Below are positions 55,301 to 64,000 of a stretch of 64,000 bases of DNA, piece after piece; position 1 is the stretch's first letter; each line of letters starts with the position of its first letter. A program made the position numbers and the translations under genes. Where the stretch lies: NCBI GenBank assembly GCA_014526335.1, contig JACTAT010000276.1:372001-436000 (forward strand). Reading direction: 5' to 3'. Under the pieces are notes generated by a model that was not told where the DNA came from, did not search any database, and worked only from the letters and a program-made list of their open reading frames with translations. The stretch comes from Chrysaora quinquecirrha. Lineage: Eukaryota > Cnidaria > Scyphozoa > Semaeostomeae > Pelagiidae.

Positions 55301-55390
55301 GGTTGGGGGAAAACGGGTTTAAAAGGGAAAAAAAAAAAGGGCCAAAAAAAAAATTTAAAGGCCCAAGGGTTTTTTTAAAAAAAATTTTAC
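52382..55390. other. 3-kb homopolymer-run block, likely artefact
   Basis: The sequence changes abruptly at about 52382 into almost pure runs of A, T, G or C, two to twenty bases long, with hardly any single isolated base, and returns to normal at about 55390. No natural coding or repeat DNA looks like this over 3 kb. The open frames in it (for example 53419-53694) are by-products of Lys/Phe/Gly/Pro runs. The missing first BBS9 exons would be expected here or just beyond. An uncorrected low-quality assembly patch is the likeliest cause. Confidence 0.85.
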
Positions 55391-56778
55391 TTTTTAGTGG
55401 CTTTTGTATTCGTATTTTGTATTTGTATTTTGCTTTTGTGTCAGACGTCTCCTGAAAATCTTTGTATAGTGCTTTGACTCGAACGCATTTATAATGTTTC
55501 CAGTAAACTTTTAATGTATTGTAGACACAAAAGTAGAGATGCAAAAACCCTGCACACCTAGACACCTGGTTTGGAGGAAGTTTTTGGCTAAAAAATGAGG
55601 AAGGTTTGTAATAAAACGATTTTTTATATTTTTGCGACAGCTAATTCAAGTGCGGACAATAAATCACTAACAAAATACCTTGAATTATTTAAAATCATTC
55701 AAACTGCATGCCGTCGATTTAGGCTGTATTTCAAAATAATCAAATTAGAAAAATTAGGCTTGCTTGGTCATTATAATGAAAGAAATGAAATCTATCGTGT
55801 CAACCCTTTGTTGGTCCCTACAGTGCTGTGACATCCTTCAGTTTGGAGAGTTGGAATCAATTTATGAATCACCCTCTTAAGACTGTTGCCTCCCTGATAT
55901 TAAAGCCTGATTGTCACCTTTGTAACACTTACGCTAAAACATACAAGCGACCAGGGAAGGTCCCTCTGTGTAGCTCGTGCGTGGAGGAGTCTTTCTGGCT
56001 GTTTTTCAGCAACATTACATCATGTTAAAATGAGGAAGGTTGGTTGCAAACATTTCAGGTTTGGAGGAAGATCAATAAATTTTTCTAACTCTCCACAAAA
56101 GCTGAAGTTAGCTTCAGTAGAAAGGAGAGAGATAACAGAGCACTTTGACTGATGAGATAATTCTCTACTCTTGGATAGATATAATCATCTAGCCCTGGAG
56201 GCTAAGCCTTCGTGGCCATGGCCAAGTTTTAGTATCTTATCGTGGGCAGGCAGTGTTGCGAAAGGCTGTTCTGAATCACGTATTTCTACTTGAAGACATA
56301 CAGTGCTTGCGATGGACTGCATGGAAGTTCGTGTTTCATGTATTATGTTGATCTGGCTCTATATTGGGTTACATAGCCCTTCATATATATCTTCATATAG
56401 TGCCCTTCATAAATTCAAAAATTTATCAAAAAACGATACCCTGCAATCCATGCTGTATTACCGTCTTCCTTCAACTACGTCGAGTGAGCCACTTATTCTC
56501 TCTGTTTGCTTGAATCTAATTTCAAAAGACACACAACATGAAAAACGCATTTCTGTTACTGAGAAATGGTTTGTTTGCTTTAAAAGAAGAAAGACAGCGC
56601 TAGAAATAAATCGTTAAGCTTTATTAAGATATTGTATTTAACGTATTATTCATCACCAGAAATACAGCACTGCAGCAATACTATGTTCGTTTACAAAGCA
56701 AGCTTAGAGAAATCCACTCCTACCAAAACGTTTTAACAGTGTCTTTATGTATCTACAAAATACTTGGTGGTCGTGCAT
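55391..56778. other. Intergenic stretch between GST and BBS9
   Basis: Ordinary sequence with several plus-strand open frames (55595-55831, 55828-56028, 56303-56617) that show no family features. I recognise neither upstream BBS9 exons nor another gene here. Confidence 0.45.
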
Positions 56779-56916
56779 CTAAGAAAGCTTTGATTTTGGC
56801 AGATCTCGAACCCTTTTGTTCAGGTCTTTAAGCAAGGGTGTGGCATCAAGGCAGCTTGGGTAAATTTCAGTGAACCATTCAGCTGAATCGATGAACGTCA
56901 GATCAGCCCATGTCAA
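56779..56916 (-). CDS. GST exon 5, C-terminus
   Basis: Encodes LTWADLTFIDSAEWFTEIYP, SCLDATPLLKDLNKRVRDLP and KSKLS, then TAG at 56779-56781. It carries the conserved D of the N-capping box (ADLTFID). Acceptor gtttcag. Confidence 0.94.
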   Translation of the reverse strand: MTWADLTFIDSAEWFTEIYPSCLDATPLLKDLNKRVRDLPKSKLS

Positions 56917-58796
56917 CTGAAACAATTTACAGAACACTGATTAATACACCTCAAGAATAAAAATTAGGCTTCGACAAACAGGTTAATAGCAAACTTGTCA
57001 CGCAAACGGTAGCTAGTGTGTTGCTTCAACAAATAGGTTAATAGCAAATGGAAGCTAGTGTAGCTTTATGTGGCAGCAAACTCTTGCTGTGAATTCGCCA
57101 TGCAGATTTTCCAACAGTGGCGTGGCATAAAGCTACGAGGAGGCAAGGAAGAAGACCGCTCCCCAACGAATATTTTTAGGTTTTTTCAGAAAATAGGACC
57201 CTTGTTGGAACTTTCCCCATAAAATAAGGCGTTTCATGCATGAAAAACCCATGAGATACCTTCACAGTATTTGAGAATATTTTGAGAAAGCAACAATTGA
57301 TTTTAATTTAGAAAGACATGTTTCGGATTCGGCAGCCATTTTCAAACATGTCTGTCTTGTAAACTAAAATCAGTTGTTGTTTTTCTGAAAATTCTTTCAA
57401 GTTTCGCTTTGCTGAGAAATTTTGAAAGTAAATACTCTTTTCTATTATACGCAGGCGCGGTCTGCCCCAGGGGGGGCACAGTGGCCATCGCCCCCGGGCC
57501 CTCTAACAGATGACCGTTGCAGAGAAATTACGGGCCCTTTCCGTGAAAGTTCGAGAAGATAATTTACATACACCGAAGTATTACAGCCACGAGTAGGGCC
57601 CCACAATGACCGATATCTACAGTTTTCGTGTGCCAATTCTTAAAAATTGATGGATATTATAATCGCTTCGTGCCGTGCGTCGTGCAACCACACGCAAAAT
57701 CATTCTTCTTATCTTGCAGTTGAATCTTCACCAGAACAAAGCCGATCATATATACTATTTCTTTCATTCCAAAGATGAGGTGCTCAAATTTCTAAAATAG
57801 CCGTTTTAGAGGGTCTAGATACAAAAAATTTTCTTCGCCGCCCAACCATGGTCGACGGCAGTTTTAGTCTCCCCCCCTTGGCGTTTGCAGATTTTGAAGC
57901 TCGAAAAAACGAAAAAAGTGCAAAGTATGTTTCCCAAAAGCATAGTTCCCCTACAGCACATTATTCGATGTGGAATGAATGATGAAATTGTATATTTTGA
58001 GTGGCTGATGGTTACAAAGAATTTTTCTGTTGCAAGATGACCAAGATGTATTTGCCTTCCGCATTAAAGAGTTGAAAAAATATAGTCATTTCGATACCAC
58101 CCACAGAATACGTTCCTTCGTTTGCCTTTCATAACGATATAGACGACGTAAATCTAGCATTCGGACATGCCCATATGTACGTGATCTTTGGTTGGGAAAT
58201 TCTTAGCTGCTCCACTCCTTCCCGGATCGTTTGTGGGTGATTCCCTCATTAGAATCTCACACACCCTTTGATCTTGGGTTAATATTGTTTTCAAATCTTT
58301 AGAAATCTTTTAAAAATCTTTTTGTTAAAACAGGAATCTCGTACGCCATTTCGAGGAGTGAAATGCTCCTCGCTTTTTCTCTTCCGTAACTGGTGCAGCC
58401 AAGGTTATATCACTTACCTTATCCCCAACAAGGTAGTCTTTTCCTTCATTGTTTGATTTCAAGAAACCTTCAAGAATTTTCATTTTCTTTGCAAATACTC
58501 CCTCGAAAAGCTCCTTTTTCTTCTGCTCCTGTAAAAACAGAACCACTCAAATATTTAGAACTTTGCCTCTTTTCATAGGAACACGGCTTATTTTGGCGAT
58601 TTTCTATTTCAATAACCTTAAAGCTCCTTCTTAACCCCAAAAACAATGTTGGTAGAAAAGCAAGAGAGCTTCTGTTCGAAAACAACATTGTAAAGGAATG
58701 GAGAAAAGGGGAAATCCAAAGATATAGTTATTTAGATATAAAATGCAATGCCAACAAAAACTAACTAACTAAAAAGCTAACTAACTAAGTAACTAG

Positions 58797-58849
<53 letters not shown>

Positions 58850-59383
58850 CAACTATATAACTAACTAACTAACTAACCAACTAAACTAACTAGCCAACTA
58901 AACTAACTAACTAACTATCTAACTAACTTACTAACTAACCAACTATGTAACTAACTAACTAACTAATTAAAAAAGAGTTGCGATAACATAAGAGTTGATG
59001 TCTTCTAAAAATGAACGCAAACGAGTTGGTGCATCAGTATTTTCAAAATCAAAAACAAAAGCTTAGCTTACTCGAGCGGCTTCCTCGCTATCTTTTGGAC
59101 TGGAAGGATTGCAACATGCCTCAAAAAGCTCCTTTTTCTTCTGCTCCTGTAAAAACAGAACCACTCAAATAATTAGAACTTTGCCTCTTTTCATAGCAAC
59201 ACGGCCTATTTTGGCGATTTTCTATTTCAATAACCTCCAAAGTTCATTCTTAACCCCGAAACAATGTTGGTATTAAAACAAGAAAGCTTCTGTTCGAAAA
59301 CAACATTGTAAAGGAATGGGGGAAAGGGGAAACCCAAAGATATAGTTGTTTAGATATAAAAAGCAATGCCAACAAAAACTAAT

Positions 59384-59417
<34 letters not shown>

Positions 59418-62244
59418 GCTAACTAACTAACTAACTAACAAGCTAACTAACTAACTAACTAGTAAGTAACTAATTAACTAACTAGCCAACTAACTAGCAA
59501 ACTTACAAGCTATGCGAAGTAACTAACCAACTAACTAACTAACTAACTAACTATCTAAGTAATTAAAAAAGAGTTGCGATAACATAAGAGTTGATGTCTT
59601 CAAAAAATGAACGCAAACGAGTTGGTGCATCAGTATTTTCAAACTCAAAAACAAAAAGCTTAGCTTACTCGAGCGGCTTCATCTTTATCTTTTGGGGCAA
59701 ATGGACTGAAAGGATTGCAACATTCCCTTTTCAATTCTTGAAATGTTTCAACAAAAATCTCACACCATGCTTTATCCCAATTATCTTTTCCATTTAGACC
59801 TATCAACGAAAGTATTCAAAACAATAATTAACGGTAGGCTTGCTTTAAATAATATGGCAATATACTGGAGTTTTAGTCCGATGATACACGCATTATACTT
59901 AACACATTTTATAAGTTTCTACTACAAATTTGTCTTTGAAGCTACTTTGCAGACAAGAAAAGTAATAAGGGTTAAAAGCCACAAAGAAATTCACATCATC
60001 AACTGAAACAGACGCTTTAAGCCGTGGCTAAACGTGCGACTTTTTGCTTGAAGGTGACAGACGCGATAAAAAATTGTCTTTGGCGCCGTATAAAGTAAAG
60101 CCCCCTTTTACACGAGACTGGTTCACTTCTGATCCATATCAAAAGTGATACGGGTAGCTTGCGTTAACACGGAGCCGCACTAATTATGTTACTGGTAGGC
60201 TTTTCGTTTATATAAGTGCGGATTCGCACGAAACAGAGGCCTAACTATATAACTGAGGCTGAAATTCGAAAAAGATGTGGGCGTAAGAGCATTGCGCACG
60301 AACGTTGGCACCGTATAAAGTACACGCATTTTTTTTATGAGGAAGTGCTTCATAAGGAAGGTAGGACTCGGGCTGGCAAAAACTTAAGGAATTTCTAGTA
60401 CTGGACCGGAGACTACTAAGGAATCTGACTTTTTCTTTAACTTAGCATTTCGATTAAAAAAATGAAGTTTTGAATTAACAGAGCAAGCAATACTTATCGC
60501 CAATGGTTTTCAATCACTATTCATTTCTACTCGTCTTCTGAAACCTTTATGACATATATTTCCTTGACCATTGGTTATTTTTAAGAATCACAAAGTAAGA
60601 AGTTAAGGAATTGCTAAGGAATATTGAGTACTCAATTTTCACCATCAGTTAAGGAATTTTCAGTACTGACCCTGAGACGAACTTCCTTATAAAATAAAAT
60701 GCGTGAAAGGCCCCCTTTTACACGAGACTGGTTCACTTCTGATCCATCCATATCAAAAGTGACACGGATAGCTTGCGTTTACACGGAGCCGCACTAATTA
60801 TGTTACTGGTAGGCTTTTCGTTTATATAAGTGCGGATTCGCACGAAATAGATGCCTAACTATATAACTGAGGCTGAAATTCGATAAGATGTGGGCGTAAG
60901 AGCATTGCGCACGAACGTTTTTAAAAACCGATCAAAAGTAAACCGGATAGGTTATTTACACGAGACCGGATCACTTTGAAAACGTCTCACTAAAAGGATC
61001 AAAATGGATCTGGTTATCCATCTTAATTTTGATGCGGATTGCTTGGTCTCGTGTAAACGGGAAGCGTATCCGTATCAATTTTGTTTCGGATTCAAATTCC
61101 TTGTGCCTGGGGGGTACTTCCATTGTTAATTATACCAGACGAGGATTCTTGGTGCAAATCGTGTAAAAGCGTTTTATTTTTCAGCGAAAAGACCTTTTCG
61201 CTGCTTTTCGCCACATTTAGAGTTGCCTCAGGTGTTCAACTTGGTCCACATAGTTCCAAAACATGGTTCCACACGAGTCACAGAATTCATCGGTAGACAC
61301 AGGTAGGTATGGAAATACTGGGCGGCATGTCTTGTCTTTTGAATAATGAAGTACCCCTCGTGTAGACGATTAGATGACCTAGTCCGTTACAATTTGATAT
61401 GGTGTCACGTTCAGTTAGATATTATCTACTGACCTAATTCATCAGCAAGGTATCTTGCAAGTGCAATTGATTCTGGAAGAATTTTTCCATCGACTTCTAA
61501 AGTTGGGCATACACCAAACGGATACCTTTCAGCTAAAAAGAAAATGATAAAGGAGTTTTAGAGTTTATTTTCGAATCGACACATTACAGTGCATTTTAGC
61601 ATATATAGTAGTGTACGAATTAATATTTTGGTATAATATTGGGTATATCTTTTTTTCAGGAATTTGGTATAAATATGGGTAGGCATTTTGTTTCCTGGGT
61701 GGCACATCCCTATCCGAAAATAAGTCAAGTACACCCCCCCCCGTGCAGTGATCATAGTATCAAATCTTTTTTCGATGTTTTATGTTATTCAAAGAGCATT
61801 GAAAAACATGGTTAGGAGGAGTATCCTATCTATTTAGATCACGAAAAGGAAAGCTTCTAGACTCAAAGAGATTTGCAAAAAATTTTGGTATTCGACTCGT
61901 GTCGGGGATCTCAAAGCTGGACGGGATTAGACTGCATAGAAATGCTCTCTGTCCTTGAAGATCAGGATCAGATTGGCCGATCTAGTAGTTGGAACAGACG
62001 GCTCTGAAACTTTTCTAGACTCCACAGACCACACCGGACCTACAGAGCAAGCATTAGTAGAAAAATAGAACAACACAATACAAAAACAATTACTGTTTTT
62101 CTTCTCTTCTTGCCATTCTTTGAATGGTGGCACCTCGAAGGGAATTCTGTGGTCCGTAAATTCAACACCAGCAGCAACGAAAAGGAGGCGAGCAAGTTGA
62201 CCACGTGCCCTCAAATTCAAATAGTGAAGAGTATATTGAGGCAT
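56779..62244 (-). CDS. Sigma-class glutathione S-transferase, complete gene
   Basis: Five canonical exons give 209 residues, the usual size of a sigma GST (also called hematopoietic prostaglandin D synthase-like). Exon 1 has the catalytic Tyr at position 8 (MPQYTLHYLNLRARGQ). Exon 2 has the glutathione-binding PTLEVDGKILPESIALARYL with the Glu-Ser pair of the thioredoxin-like fold. The later exons form the helical C-terminal domain ending in GDKLTWADLTFIDSAEWF, the conserved N-capping region, and CLDATPLLKDLNKRV. All junction phases agree. The enzyme conjugates glutathione to electrophiles or isomerises lipid substrates in the cytosol. A sixth, hybrid exon at 59072-59146 would add 25 residues in frame. 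Confidence 0.95.
57273..57410. repeat. Hairpin-forming inverted repeat in GST intron 4
   Basis: Left arm words gagaaagcaacaattgattt and agaaagacatgtttc are mirrored by aaacatgtctgtcttg and aaaatcagttgttgtttttc. The whole is about 130 bp with a short loop near 57345: a small foldback element. Confidence 0.75.
57440..58417. other. GST intron 4, remainder
   Basis: No gene recognised. A GC-rich patch at 57450-57505 (gcgcggtctgccccaggggg) resembles a dispersed repeat end. The region near 58332-58380 repeats the words 'aatctcgtac' and 'agtgaaatgc' also seen at 46074-46170, so a fragment of that element is present. Confidence 0.4.
58418..58528 (-). CDS. GST exon 4
   Basis: Encodes EQKKKELFEGVFAKKMKILE and GFLKSNNEGKDYLVGDK. 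Acceptor tttttacag; the donor GTAAGTG follows GATAAG exactly, where sigma GSTs continue with T-W-A-D. Phase 0 at both ends. Confidence 0.94.
58756..58970. repeat. (CTAA)n microsatellite, copy 1
   Basis: About 215 bp of ctaactaacta with interruptions. It lies in the intron between exon 4 and the hybrid exon, and its flanks (gccaacaaaaacta; aaaaaagagttgcgataac) match the copy at 59374. Confidence 0.93.
59072..59146 (-). CDS. GST hybrid exon made by tandem duplication
   Basis: Seventy-five bases, phase 0 on both sides, with an acceptor identical to that of exon 4 (gttctgtttttacag) and a donor identical to that of exon 3 (GTAAGCTAAGC). It encodes EQKKKELFE, the start of exon 4, fused to ACCNPSSPKDSEEAAR, the end of exon 3. 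It arose when a segment running from within exon 3 to within exon 4 was duplicated in tandem. Inclusion would insert 25 residues between the helices encoded by exons 3 and 4; skipping restores the normal protein. Confidence 0.8.
59374..59568. repeat. (CTAA)n microsatellite, copy 2
   Basis: Second copy of the same tetranucleotide array, in the intron between the hybrid exon and exon 3, with the same flanking sequence as copy 1. It is the duplicated intron. Confidence 0.93.
59669..59799 (-). CDS. GST exon 3
   Basis: Encodes GLNGKDNWDKAWCEIFVETF and QELKRECCNPFSPFAPKDKD then EAAR, the first helices of the C-terminal domain. Acceptor ttgatag, donor GTAAGC, phase 0 out. Its 3' part was the source of half of the hybrid exon. 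Confidence 0.92.
60081..60920. repeat. Direct duplication of a 226-bp segment, split by a MITE
   Basis: The block from 60100 to 60306 (cccccttttacacgagactg ... gcgcacgaacgtt) is repeated at about 60709-60920. The second unit is interrupted near its start by the MITE at 60322-60705. The termini 'cccccttttacacgagactg' and 'ggtctcgtgtaaacggg' (61047) suggest the duplicated block is itself part of an inverted-repeat element ending near 61068. Confidence 0.85.
60322..60705. mobile_element. MITE family B, copy 2
   Basis: Left end CACGCATTTTTTTTATGAGG and the reverse complement of the right end CACGCATTTTATTTTATAAGG are terminal inverted repeats. The interior matches the copy at 39114-39492 in inverse orientation. 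Confidence 0.82.
61069..61433. other. GST intron 2, left part
   Basis: Unremarkable intron DNA; the open frame 61081-61296 has no family features. Nothing recognised. Confidence 0.4.
61434..61532 (-). CDS. GST exon 2, glutathione-binding segment
   Basis: Encodes ERYPFGVCPTLEVDGKILPE and SIALARYLADEL. The cis-Pro (CPTLEVDG) and the ES pair that hold glutathione are present. Acceptor cttttttag, donor GTCAGT. Confidence 0.94.
61533..62093. other. GST intron 1
   Basis: Intron between exons 1 and 2. No gene or complete repeat is recognised. Confidence 0.45.
62094..62244 (-). CDS. GST exon 1, catalytic Tyr exon
   Basis: Starts at ATG (62242-62244) and encodes MPQYTLHYLNLRARGQLARL, LFVAAGVEFTDHRIPFEVPP and FKEWQEEKKN, ending one base into a codon at donor GTAATT. 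Tyr8 is the expected catalytic residue. A TATATAA lies 18 bases upstream of the ATG and a tttcag a few bases further, so the ATG exon may be either promoter-proximal or spliced to an upstream leader. Confidence 0.93.
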
Positions 62245-64000
62245 GATGAGCCGTTGAATTTATATAACCTGAAAAGCATAAAAACTTTAAGTTTCAAATA
62301 TATTTCATAACCTTTCTTCAAAGCTCTACGATGAGCTGCAAAAATTCTAAGAATAGTAAATTTATTTGCTTTAGGAAATGTTTCTATTTAGTAACGTTCT
62401 ACGACCATTTTGTGCATCAGCTATTTTTTCTGGTTCTCTTTGTAGTCTTTGACAGCACGTGACTGCAGAATACATTTTCAAATTCACTTCAGGTTTGCGA
62501 AGACCGATACATTTATTTCTTTATAAGAAACTATGCCCTGAGCCATATAGTAGGGTTTCTTAACTTTGAGCACAAGTGGTATATAAAAGTTTCTTGCAGT
62601 ATTTCTTAACTTAAAAATCGAAATTTCGAAAATTTTGTGAAAGAAGGGTTTAATGTGAAGTATCGTGTTCTTATCAGTCAAAAAATTTACTTTTTCCAGA
62701 ATTTACCTAAAGTATGATAGTTTTTGATGATTATTAATATGTAAACATTACATAAAGCACATAAATTTTCACATCTTTGCTACGAGACAGACCTTTGAAG
62801 TTTCATCTTTACACGTTTTCTTTTATAAGGAACACCATTAAAAGGAACTCGAGGCTTAAAATTCCCAAAAAATTAAGGAACTTTAAGGAACTGCCGAGGC
62901 TCGGATGAAAAACTGAGAATAATTTTTTTTAAGAACAAGACGATTTGTGGAAAAAAGTAGCAGAATCACAATGCTTTTTCCATCGTTCTTCCATAAAAGA
63001 TTCCATTTATATTTAAAGTTATAAAATTAAGCAAGTTTATATGAATTTGCTGTAAAAATTAGTATTCAAACATATCTCACGAGAAGGAACAGCATAAGGA
63101 ACTTCAGCCTCATTTTGTTGAAAAATTAAGGAACTCCAGCCTCAACTCAGAGTTAAGGTTCCTTATAAAAAAAACGTATTAGAATTATTTACCGTATATT
63201 GCTACTCGATTCTTACCTGGAGCTCTTTCGCAAAAATCAGTTAGAAGCAAAAGACAATTTCAAGAATAACGACGGAATTTATGGGCCCCCGAAATCACGT
63301 GTGTAAATGGTGGTTTTCAAAGCAAATGACAAAAAAGCTTACTCATGCTGCCTGCACTGCAATTTGATACGGGACAAGTTCTAGATCAAAAGATCCAACT
63401 CGAATTTCACTTGAAAAACTTTGATCCCGGAATGTCGAAAAGTTAAAAGGCAAGTCAGATACACTCGTTTTTTTATAAGAAACTAAGCTTTGAGCCATAT
63501 ATGTAGTAGGGACTGATGAAAAATTTGTTTTCATGTTGTCTGCTGAGGATCTTGGTCTGTTAAGAGAGTTGTGTGCTTTCCTGAGAAACGCTTTTCTATC
63601 GCGTGAACAGCTAAAGGATTCATTGTAGTAATTCGGTATCTTTTTGTTGTTTTCTACAGTAATAAAGTGTTGTAGTGGATGAAGTAAAATCCTTATTAAT
63701 GAAATGAATGAATGTTCTTAGCAATCAAAATATGGACATTGTCAGGAATTGACCCTAGGTATAATAGCTGTTTGGGACTACGCTTTTTTCAATAAGCAAC
63801 TGGACGTTGGTCCAGCCCTCAAGAGTTGCATAACATATCCAGTATTCCAGCCCTCACAGAATGACTGGTACCCCCTAAAACCTCTTATTTTGGCTCTTTG
63901 CTGGCTTTTCAATGTAATTGACAAATTTGCAAGGATGTACTATATAAAGAAAGCTATTTCACCAAAAATTTTAACACAATCTCAGTAAACATTACACTAA
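62245..64000. other. Region upstream of GST, no gene recognised
   Basis: Apart from the MITE at 62812-63177, two related short pieces (62515-62560 and 63470-63515, both with ttataagaaacta and gagccatata) are fragments of another inverted-repeat family. A donor-like ccag|GTAAGAATC on the minus strand near 63215 could end an untranslated leader exon of GST; this is speculative. Open frames here have no family features. Confidence 0.4.
62812..63177. mobile_element. MITE with 'acgttttcttttataaggaac' termini
   Basis: Left CACGTTTTCTTTTATAAGG and the reverse complement of the right end ACGTTTTTTTTATAAGGAAC pair as terminal repeats, with TA on each side. Internal 'aaggaactccagcctcaac' and its mirrored variant 'aggaactcgaggcttaa' are further symmetry. 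It is related to MITE families A and B. Confidence 0.75.

Larger units (their letters stand above)
58513..59715. repeat. Tandem duplication of about 0.6 kb in GST gene
   Basis: The segment from the start of exon 4 through the whole intron into the end of exon 3 is present twice in direct orientation: about 58513-59107 and 59129-59715. Shared landmarks include aagctcctttttcttctgctc, cctcttttcatag, caatgttggta, ttctgttcgaaaacaacatt, the (CTAA)n block, agagttgcgataacataaga and cttactcgagcggcttc. The copies differ by scattered substitutions and microsatellite length. Confidence 0.9.

Noticed and set aside
55263..56617. Open frames right of the homopolymer block as missing 5' BBS9 exons or a separate gene
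   Set aside because: None resembles the BBS9 N-terminus, most lie on the other strand, and no splice-consistent chain was found.
58325..58417. GST exon 4 extending to VSDITLAAPVTEEKK
   Set aside because: The donor GTAAGTG begins right after GDK, and the conserved LTWADLTF follows in the next exon; the extension is intron.
58756..59568. (CTAA)n arrays as telomeric repeats
   Set aside because: The unit lacks the CCC of the animal telomere repeat and lies inside introns of an intact gene.

Overview
The window is animal nuclear DNA. It has compact exons with GT-AG introns, two multi-exon genes on the minus strand, many short inverted-repeat DNA transposons and tRNA-derived SINEs. A BBS9 gene implies a ciliated animal. 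A sigma-class glutathione S-transferase together with the mix of Harbinger, hAT, pogo and mariner relics fits an invertebrate, and my inference is a cnidarian, although no single sequence here proves the phylum.

Layout: 1-8.47 kb is a gene-free, very T-rich to AT-rich stretch with odd word usage. 8.77-20.9 kb is a satellite array of about 70 tandem copies of a 174-bp monomer. It contains a recent 14-monomer (2,436 bp) tandem duplication, and its monomer length is a multiple of three, so it carries long but probably meaningless reading frames. 22.47-52.34 kb holds 22 recognisable exons of the BBSome subunit gene BBS9 (PTHB1), running right to left. Its large introns are packed with MITEs, a Harbinger deletion derivative, a mariner relic, SINEs and minisatellites. 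52.38-55.39 kb is a 3-kb block made almost entirely of homopolymer runs. It sits where the first BBS9 exons should be and looks like a sequencing or assembly artefact. 56.78-62.24 kb holds a complete sigma-class GST gene, also right to left. The rest, up to 64 kb, is repeat-rich upstream DNA.

Most notable points: (1) inside the GST gene, a tandem duplication of about 0.6 kb fused the start of one exon to the end of the preceding exon, creating an intact, in-frame 75-bp phase 0-0 hybrid exon. (2) BBS9 has two single-base frameshifts, both in homopolymers, and one exon whose acceptor and first codons lie in the terminus of a transposable element. (3) Several transposons are nested in one another with readable target-site duplications. 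(4) The satellite shows higher-order duplication. The two genes have unrelated jobs (ciliary membrane trafficking and glutathione-dependent metabolism); nothing suggests that they work together. I found no convincing new multi-gene system. The hybrid GST exon is the best candidate for new biology.
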